From Lutibacter sp. (GTDB taxonomy: Bacteria; Bacteroidota; Bacteroidia; Flavobacteriales; Flavobacteriaceae), in the NCBI GenBank assembly GCA_003516285.1, contig DPCK01000105.1, forward strand, positions 1 through 10,871: 10,871 nt of DNA, in the 5' to 3' direction. The notes beneath the pieces are model-generated. The model did no database searches, was not told where the DNA came from, and saw nothing but the letters and a program-made list of their open reading frames with translations. Below, piece by piece: positions 6,701 to 10,871 of the stretch (positions within the stretch are counted from its first letter, which is position 1; the number at the start of each line of letters is the position of its first letter). Both the position numbers and the translations under genes were made by a program.

Positions 6701-7136
6701 AAAAATGATTCAGGCGGTAATGCCTTCGCAAAAAATGATTGAAATGTTTACTTTAAAATTAGAAAGTAAACAACCAATTGAAACAATTGCCCAAGAAGTA
6801 AGCACGAAATGTGAAAATCATAAATTTGCACTACTTCAAACGTATGTCTACCATGATATTGTGAAGGAAAAAGGTTTTCCAATCAAGCGAAAAGTGTTTA
6901 TTTATGAAATTTGCCAGGCAAAAACAGCGGCATTAATGCTGACAAGCAATCCTGAATTTTCAATTTTTATGCCTTGTAAAATTGCATTGTATGAAGATGA
7001 AGGAAAAACGATTATTTCAACAATGAATATGGAAATTATGCTGAATGCCGTAAAGTCAAATCCGGATTTATACACAGAAGCAATCTCCCTTTTTGGCAAG
7101 TTAAAATTATTAATGACATCGTTGTCTGAAGTTTAG
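6693..7136 (+). CDS. DUF302 domain protein
   Basis: The 147-residue protein carries a DUF302-like region from about 58 to 115: EKGFPIKRKVFIYEICQAKTAA and FSIFMPCKIALYEDEGKTII show the expected GF, the C-x-x-x-x-A pattern and the conserved PC (P94, C95) before a beta strand. Cysteines are C40, C74 and C95. No signal peptide is evident, so it is probably cytoplasmic. The biochemical role of DUF302 is not established, although the domain often appears beside genes for sulfur or heavy-metal handling. The first ATG (6693) overlaps the ArsR gene by 8 nt; a second in-frame ATG four codons later (6705) is an alternative start just after the ArsR stop. It is probably co-transcribed with and controlled by that ArsR protein. 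Confidence 0.8.
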   Translation: MIKKMIQAVMPSQKMIEMFTLKLESKQPIETIAQEVSTKCENHKFALLQTYVYHDIVKEKGFPIKRKVFIYEICQAKTAALMLTSNPEFSIFMPCKIALYEDEGKTIISTMNMEIMLNAVKSNPDLYTEAISLFGKLKLLMTSLSEV

Positions 7137-7327
7137 TTAAAAATAAATTTTAAAAAGAAAAAAATAAAGATTTTCTTAATATAGAAAGTTGTATTTTTCT
7201 TACAGTTGAAGGTGTAAATTGTGATACAGATTAACACTGACCAAACAGTTATTATTATATTGTCATAAGTTGGCAAAAGTTAAATTTTATTAGCAACACA
7301 AAAATGCACTAATAATTAAATTAACTA

Positions 7328-7345
7328 GCCAAAAAAATATTTGGC
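7328..7345. repeat. 6-bp inverted repeat upstream of the second ArsR gene
   Basis: GCCAAA at 7328-7333 and TTTGGC at 7340-7345 are perfect complements around a 6-nt AT spacer. No T run follows, so it is not a good terminator. It could be an extra protein-binding site upstream of the operator at 7354-7381, and its TTTG (7340-7343) could serve as a -33 element. Confidence 0.3.
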
Positions 7346-7353
7346 GCTTTAAG

Positions 7354-7381
7354 TAATAGTTTATAAATTAGTGAACTATTA
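7354..7381. promoter_or_regulatory. Palindromic operator candidate for the sulfur operon ArsR
   Basis: Perfect 8-bp arms TAATAGTT (7354-7361) and AACTATTA (7374-7381) flank a 12-nt spacer and end 12 nt before the ArsR start codon. The size and placement are those of an ArsR-family operator over a promoter. I see no full TAnnTTTG box; a TTTG at 7340-7343 followed 18 nt later by TATAAATT is a weak candidate promoter running into the palindrome. Confidence 0.6.
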
Positions 7382-7393
7382 AACATTTAAACT

Positions 7394-7714
7394 ATGATAA
7401 ACAAAAAAATCTTTAAACTTCACGCTGATGTTTGTAAAGCATTGGGGCATCCTTTACGAATTGAGGTTATTGACTTATTGCAGGATAAGGAACTTTGTTT
7501 TTCTGATATTCTTGCTGTGACAGGAGGTTTAAAATCCAATCTTTCCCAACATCTTTCTGTAATGACCAAAAAGAATATCTTAAAAATGAAAAGAGAAGGA
7601 CAATGTAATTACTATTCACTTTCATCTGATAAAGTGGCTCAAGCCTGCCAACTAATGCGTGAAGTACTTATTGACAGCATTAAAAATCATATAGGCCTAA
7701 TTGAAAAAATGTAA
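7394..7714 (+). CDS. ArsR-family regulator heading the sulfur operon
   Basis: This 106-residue protein shows the full ArsR fold. VCKALGHPLRIEVIDLLQ (13-30) is the opening, GGLKSNLSQHLSVMTKKNIL (44-63) contains the recognition helix, and the wing is at about 64-76 (KMKREGQCNYYSLS). A longer C-terminal helix (79-105) would build the dimer interface. Cysteines lie at C14, C35 (ELCFSDI), C71 (wing) and C85 (VAQACQLMRE, start of the last helix). A thiol switch between an early cysteine and C85 would resemble persulfide sensors of the SqrR/BigR group, but the exact positions differ and this is inference. A metal or arsenite sensor is the alternative. Eleven nt separate it from the flavoprotein gene, so they share a transcript. 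A palindrome lies directly upstream. Confidence 0.92.
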   Translation: MINKKIFKLHADVCKALGHPLRIEVIDLLQDKELCFSDILAVTGGLKSNLSQHLSVMTKKNILKMKREGQCNYYSLSSDKVAQACQLMREVLIDSIKNHIGLIEKM

Positions 7715-7725
7715 TCTTAAAAATT

Positions 7726-8865
7726 ATGAACAAGACAATATTAATATTAGGAGCAGGCACTGGAGGAATTATCACTGCTAAAGAATTAAGTAAAAAAGTT
7801 GGTAACAAATCAAAAATCATCCTATTTGAAAAGGAAGAAAAAAATGTTTTTGAACCTTCTTTACTCTGGCTAATGGTTGGTAAAAGAAAGCCACAACAGG
7901 TATACAGAAGCACAAATAAATTAGCTAGTGCAGATATTGAAATAGTAATAGGTGAAATTGAAAATTTAAATCCTGAAAACATCTCAGTTACAGTAAAAGG
8001 AAAAGAATATAGTGGTGATTATATGGTTATTTCGCTTGGCGTAGAACAACTTAGTGAATACAACCTTAATCAATACGGACACGATTTTTATACACTTGAC
8101 GGAGCAACCAACTTTAATGAAGAGCTTCAAAACTTTAAGGGTGGTAAAATTGTAATTTTAGTTCCTTCTTTACCATTCAAATGCCCTGCAGCTCCTTACG
8201 AAGCAACAATGCTTGTAGAAAGTTATATCCGTAAAAAAGGATTAAACTCTAAAACCGAAATTTTCCATTTTACGCCTGAATCTGGTCCAATGGGAGTAGC
8301 AGGCAAAGAGTTATCGGGTGCAGTTAGACAAATAGTAGAAAAGAAAGGTATAAAATATTTCCCTGAGCATCAAATAACCTCTGCAACAGAAAAAAAGTTG
8401 GTTTTTAGTAATGGTAAAACTCTTGAATATGATTTATTGGCATATACCCCTAAACATCAATGCCCAAAAGTAATTGCAAATACTGTTTTAGTTGGTAAAT
8501 CAGGGTGGGTAGAAGTTAACCGAAATACTATGGAAACAGATTTTGATAATGTATATGCTATTGGCGACATTACTTTTATCCCGCTTGAATTAGGTAAGCC
8601 GCTACCTAAAGCCGGTGTATTTGCGCATTACCAAGCAGAAATAGTTGCACATAATATTGCGCAAAAAATTAATAAAAAAAACGATTTCAAAACTTTCAAT
8701 GGTGATGGTCAATGCTTCTTGGAAATGGGTGATGGCAAGGCTGGTTATGCAGGCGGTAATTTCTATGGCTCACCCTTGCCAATTGTAAAAATGAAAAAGC
8801 CTGGATTTTTCTGGCATTGGACAAAAATATGGTTTGAAAAAATTTGGTTTTTTAAATACTTCTAA
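7726..8865 (+). CDS. Sulfide:quinone oxidoreductase-type FAD flavoprotein
   Basis: This 379-residue protein is a two-dinucleotide-binding-domain flavoprotein of the SQR/FccB type. The N-terminal FAD motif is ILGAGTGG (7-14), EPSLLWLMVGK (43-53) is the typical SQR-like loop, and the second FAD contact is NVYAIGD (275-281). Two cysteines sit where SQR carries its redox pair: C153 (PFKCPAAPYEA) and C330 (DGQCFLEMGDGKAGYA). The third cysteine of classical SQRs, earlier in the chain, is absent, because residues 1-152 contain no cysteine. The last 19 residues hold eleven aromatic side chains, a likely amphipathic membrane anchor near the quinone pool. The expected reaction is oxidation of sulfide to polysulfide or persulfide with electrons passed to quinone. 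A related sulfur-oxidising flavoprotein is possible. Operon partners support a sulfur substrate. Confidence 0.85.
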   Translation: MNKTILILGAGTGGIITAKELSKKVGNKSKIILFEKEEKNVFEPSLLWLMVGKRKPQQVYRSTNKLASADIEIVIGEIENLNPENISVTVKGKEYSGDYMVISLGVEQLSEYNLNQYGHDFYTLDGATNFNEELQNFKGGKIVILVPSLPFKCPAAPYEATMLVESYIRKKGLNSKTEIFHFTPESGPMGVAGKELSGAVRQIVEKKGIKYFPEHQITSATEKKLVFSNGKTLEYDLLAYTPKHQCPKVIANTVLVGKSGWVEVNRNTMETDFDNVYAIGDITFIPLELGKPLPKAGVFAHYQAEIVAHNIAQKINKKNDFKTFNGDGQCFLEMGDGKAGYAGGNFYGSPLPIVKMKKPGFFWHWTKIWFEKIWFFKYF

Positions 8866-8876
8866 CTGAAAATTCT

Positions 8877-9608
8877 ATGAAAACAATTCTTAAAATAGTT
8901 GTTTTAATTTTGATGTTGAGCAGTTGCAACAATAACAAAGCGCAACAATCGGGATCAATTATTGAAAATATTGATGCAAAAACATTTAAAGAATTTGTTG
9001 ATGCAGGCAACGGAATTATTCTGGATGTGAGAACCCCGTATGAGGTTTCGGATGGATTTATCGATAATGCAAGCACCATCAATTTATATGATGATGATTT
9101 TATTGCCAAAATTAATTTGATTCAAAAAGACAAGCAAATATATGTGTATTGCAAATCAGGCCCAAGAAGCTCAAAAGTAGCTGAGTTACTAAGAAAAAAC
9201 GGGTTCAGCAAAGTATATAATTTAAAAGGCGGAATCGATGAATGGAAAAATAAAGGCTTCCCAATTGTTAAACCTGACATCATAATAGATGAAAAAATTC
9301 AGCAAATAACTTTAACCGATTTTAAAAATTTGCTGTCAACCAACAAACTTTTATTGGTTGATTTTCATACATTGTGGTGTGCGCCGTGCAGAAAGATGGT
9401 TCCAATTGTTGATGGAATTGAAGCACAATACAAAGACAAAGTTGTTGTAATGAGAATTGATGTCGATAATAGTAAAGAGGTTGGAAAAGCCTACAGTATT
9501 CAAGGTGTTCCTGTATTTATTCTATTTAAGAACGGAAAAGAAATATGGAAACACAATGGTTTGATTTCAGAAGAAGAATTAAGAAAACAAATAGAAGAAA
9601 ATTTATAA
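8877..9608 (+). CDS. Lipoprotein with fused rhodanese and thioredoxin domains
   Basis: The 243-residue protein starts with a lipoprotein signal peptide whose lipobox LSSC puts the lipidated cysteine at C17. A rhodanese domain follows (about 28-130) with LDVRTPYEV (49-57) and the active-site loop YCKSGPRSS containing C92, then the usual GGIDEWKNKGFP ending. A thioredoxin domain occupies about 140-243, with the WCAPC motif (C168, C171) and the cis-proline segment QGVPVF (P212). All catalytic residues are present. Lipidation places both domains in the periplasm. The rhodanese loop would take up sulfane sulfur from persulfides and the thioredoxin pair could reduce or release it as sulfide. The residues after C17 (NNN) lack an obvious surface-export signal. 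The gene lies 11 nt after the flavoprotein gene and 18 nt before the SHOCT gene. Confidence 0.92.
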   Translation: MKTILKIVVLILMLSSCNNNKAQQSGSIIENIDAKTFKEFVDAGNGIILDVRTPYEVSDGFIDNASTINLYDDDFIAKINLIQKDKQIYVYCKSGPRSSKVAELLRKNGFSKVYNLKGGIDEWKNKGFPIVKPDIIIDEKIQQITLTDFKNLLSTNKLLLVDFHTLWCAPCRKMVPIVDGIEAQYKDKVVVMRIDVDNSKEVGKAYSIQGVPVFILFKNGKEIWKHNGLISEEELRKQIEENL

Positions 9609-9626
9609 CAATTAAACATTAAAACT

Positions 9627-9827
9627 ATGATGCATGGAGATTATTGGGGAATGGGCTGGGGAATGTGGATTATTCCTGTCCTTTTTGTTGTGCTAATTAT
9701 TTTTCTTACCAGAAATAATAATGTACAATCACAAAATGAAACCCCTTTGGGAATTCTTAAAAAAAGGTATGCAAAAGGAGAAATTACCAAAGAACAATAT
9801 GAAGAAATGAAAAAAAACATTTTATAA
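9627..9827 (+). CDS. SHOCT-domain small membrane protein
   Basis: This 66-residue protein has one membrane helix (about 13-28, MWIIPVLFVVLIIFLT), a short polar linker, and a C-terminal SHOCT motif at 40-66 (PLGILKKRYAKGEI, then TKEQYEEMKKNIL). SHOCT segments are short helical hairpins thought to mediate oligomerisation or tethering. The N-terminus before the helix is rich in methionine, glycine and tryptophan with one histidine (MMHGDYWGMGWGM). The ORF is complete and preceded by the A-rich leader typical of the phylum. Its position between the rhodanese-thioredoxin and DsrE genes, with 17-18 nt gaps, shows it is a true operon member. A role as a small membrane tether or modulator of the sulfur-handling proteins is only an inference. 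Confidence 0.85.
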   Translation: MMHGDYWGMGWGMWIIPVLFVVLIIFLTRNNNVQSQNETPLGILKKRYAKGEITKEQYEEMKKNIL

Positions 9828-9844
9828 TTTAAAAACAAGTAACC

Positions 9845-10198
9845 ATGAAAATTTTAATTTTGATTAATGATGCTCCTTACGGAACAGAAAAAGCATACAA
9901 TGCTTTACGACTTGCAAATCAACTTGGCAAAGAACACGACAATGTTGAAGTGAGAATTTTTCTAATGGCAGATGCCGTCAGCTGCGCCATTGCAAACCAA
10001 AATACACCCAATGGCTACTACAACATAGAAAGAATGTTTAAATATTCCATAAACAAAGGTGCTAAACTCAAAATTTGCGGCAGCTGTGCAGATGCTCGTG
10101 GTTTGAAAAACATTCAACTCATAGAGGGTGCTGAAATTAGCACAATGGCAGAATTCACAAGCTGGGTAGTTGATAGTGACAAGGTATTAACTTTTTAA
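9845..10198 (+). CDS. DsrE-family sulfur-carrier-like protein
   Basis: The 117-residue protein shows the DsrE/DsrF/YchN alpha/beta fold: an opening strand MKILILINDAPYGTEKAYNA, a helix to about residue 29, a strand VEVRIFLMADAV (34-45), and the signature KGAKLKICGSCADARG (71-86) with C78 and C81. A further cysteine is C47. YchN-like members are small cytoplasmic oligomers, and DsrE proteins of sulfur oxidisers carry persulfide on a conserved cysteine, in this subgroup most likely C78. There is no signal peptide, so it acts in the cytoplasm, on the other side of the membrane from the rhodanese-thioredoxin lipoprotein. It fits as the acceptor of sulfane sulfur made by the flavoprotein. The family is clear; the exact partner is inferred. 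Confidence 0.9.
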   Translation: MKILILINDAPYGTEKAYNALRLANQLGKEHDNVEVRIFLMADAVSCAIANQNTPNGYYNIERMFKYSINKGAKLKICGSCADARGLKNIQLIEGAEISTMAEFTSWVVDSDKVLTF

Positions 10199-10264
10199 TA
10201 ATTAAATAGCCCTCAAACAACTGTTTAGAATAAGCAAATAGAATTTTTTTTGATAATAGCTAAG

Positions 10265-10871
10265 ATGAAAAATGTAACACTGGGACTCAAAGAAAACTGG
10301 AAACAGTTTACATTGCTCGTAATCATTAATGGTTTTGTTGGCGGTATGGTGGGATTGGAACGTTCCATTCTTCCTCAAATTGCAGAACAGGAATTTGCCA
10401 TTGCCGCCAAAACAGCTATTCTTTCCTTTATTATTGTTTTTGGTATTGTAAAGGCCATTACCAATTATTACACAGGAGCATTGGCCAATAAATACGGCAG
10501 AAAAAATTTATTGGTTGCCGGATGGCTTATTGCAATTCCAATTCCTTTTATCTTAATGTATGCGCCAAATTGGAACTGGATTATTGCCGCCAATGTACTT
10601 TTAGGAATCAACCAGGGTTTAACTTGGTCGAGCACGGTTGTTATGAAAATTGATCTTGTCGGCGAAAAGCAAAGAGGTTTTGCAATGGGGCTCAATGAAT
10701 TTGCCGGCTATCTTTCAGTAGCCATAATTGCATTTTTAACAGGCTGGATTGCCGGTAACTATGGCATCAGGCCCTATCCTTTTTACTTGGGGTTTGTTTT
10801 GGTGTTTTTTGGACTCATTGGAAGTATTTTCTGGATTAAAGACACCAAACATCACGTTGCCAAAGAAACGA
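10265..10871 (+). CDS. MFS transporter, 3' end beyond the window
   Basis: The frame opens at ATG 10265 and runs without a stop for 202 codons to the window edge, so about half of a usual 400-residue MFS protein is present. Roughly six membrane helices are visible. The loop between helices 2 and 3 carries the MFS motif A in the form GALANKYGRK (71-80), with N in place of the usual aspartate at position 75. A glycine-rich helix follows at FAMGLNEFAGYLSVAIIAFLTG (139-160), with a short charged stretch (KDTKHH) after helix 6. The substrate cannot be read from sequence. The gene lies 66 nt after the DsrE gene on the same strand, so it may belong to the sulfur operon and export or import a sulfur compound, but the larger gap allows a separate promoter. 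Confidence 0.88.
   Translation, partial: MKNVTLGLKENWKQFTLLVIINGFVGGMVGLERSILPQIAEQEFAIAAKTAILSFIIVFGIVKAITNYYTGALANKYGRKNLLVAGWLIAIPIPFILMYAPNWNWIIAANVLLGINQGLTWSSTVVMKIDLVGEKQRGFAMGLNEFAGYLSVAIIAFLTGWIAGNYGIRPYPFYLGFVLVFFGLIGSIFWIKDTKHHVAKET

Noticed and set aside
7155..7177. Hairpin AAGAAAA/TTTTCTT as terminator of the ArsR-DUF302 transcript
   Set aside because: The stem has a single G-C pair, a 9-nt loop and no T tract after it; chance is likely in such AT-rich DNA.
7680..7982. Hydrophobic minus-strand open frame across the start of the flavoprotein gene
   Set aside because: It overlaps the clear FAD-binding region of the plus-strand gene; the hydrophobic look is expected from the complement of a Lys/Glu-rich coding strand.
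10468..10695. Minus-strand open frame at the right end
   Set aside because: It lies inside the MFS gene, which shows a clear family motif and a continuous frame to the window edge.
1..10871. CRISPR array, tRNA/rRNA, insertion sequence, integrase or toxin-antitoxin system
   Set aside because: No spaced direct repeats, cloverleaf, transposase or integrase motifs were found; the XRE/membrane-protein pair lacks toxin features.

Overview
The window is low-GC DNA from a member of the Bacteroidota, most likely a flavobacterium. The signs are AT-rich spacers, promoters of the type TTG/TTTG, about 19-20 nt, then TAnnTTTG, A-rich leaders instead of Shine-Dalgarno sequences, a DUF4153 protein with a winged-helix partner, and a flavobacterial-style intergenic hairpin. 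No rRNA, tRNA, CRISPR array, transposase or integrase was seen. I assign the phylum with fair confidence and the genus not at all.

The left part (1-6199) is read entirely on the minus strand. In transcription order, from high to low coordinates, it holds: (a) a membrane protein, a winged-helix regulator that starts with GTG, and a DUF4153 membrane protein (6199-3926), followed by a long REP-like hairpin; (b) a full-length catalase-peroxidase, katG (3398-1206), followed by a good intrinsic terminator; (c) a four-helix membrane protein overlapping a small XRE/Cro-type regulator (1010-424); (d) a small GNAT-type acetyltransferase (303-25).

The right part (6419-10871) is read on the plus strand. 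A first ArsR regulator overlaps a DUF302 gene. After a 257-nt spacer comes a second ArsR regulator that heads a tightly packed row: an SQR-type flavoprotein, a lipoprotein that fuses a rhodanese domain to a thioredoxin domain, a 66-residue SHOCT membrane protein, a DsrE-family protein, and an MFS transporter cut by the window edge. Together these suggest a sulfide/persulfide response: the flavoprotein oxidises sulfide at the membrane, the rhodanese-thioredoxin protein and DsrE carry or reduce the sulfane sulfur, the MFS protein may export a product, and ArsR senses the stress. The function is inferred from families and gene order and is not proven.

A recurring pattern is regulatory. Each of the four small regulators in the window lies in a transcription unit with its own palindrome just upstream of the first gene. 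Three of these palindromes overlap a recognisable -7 box, which fits autorepression.
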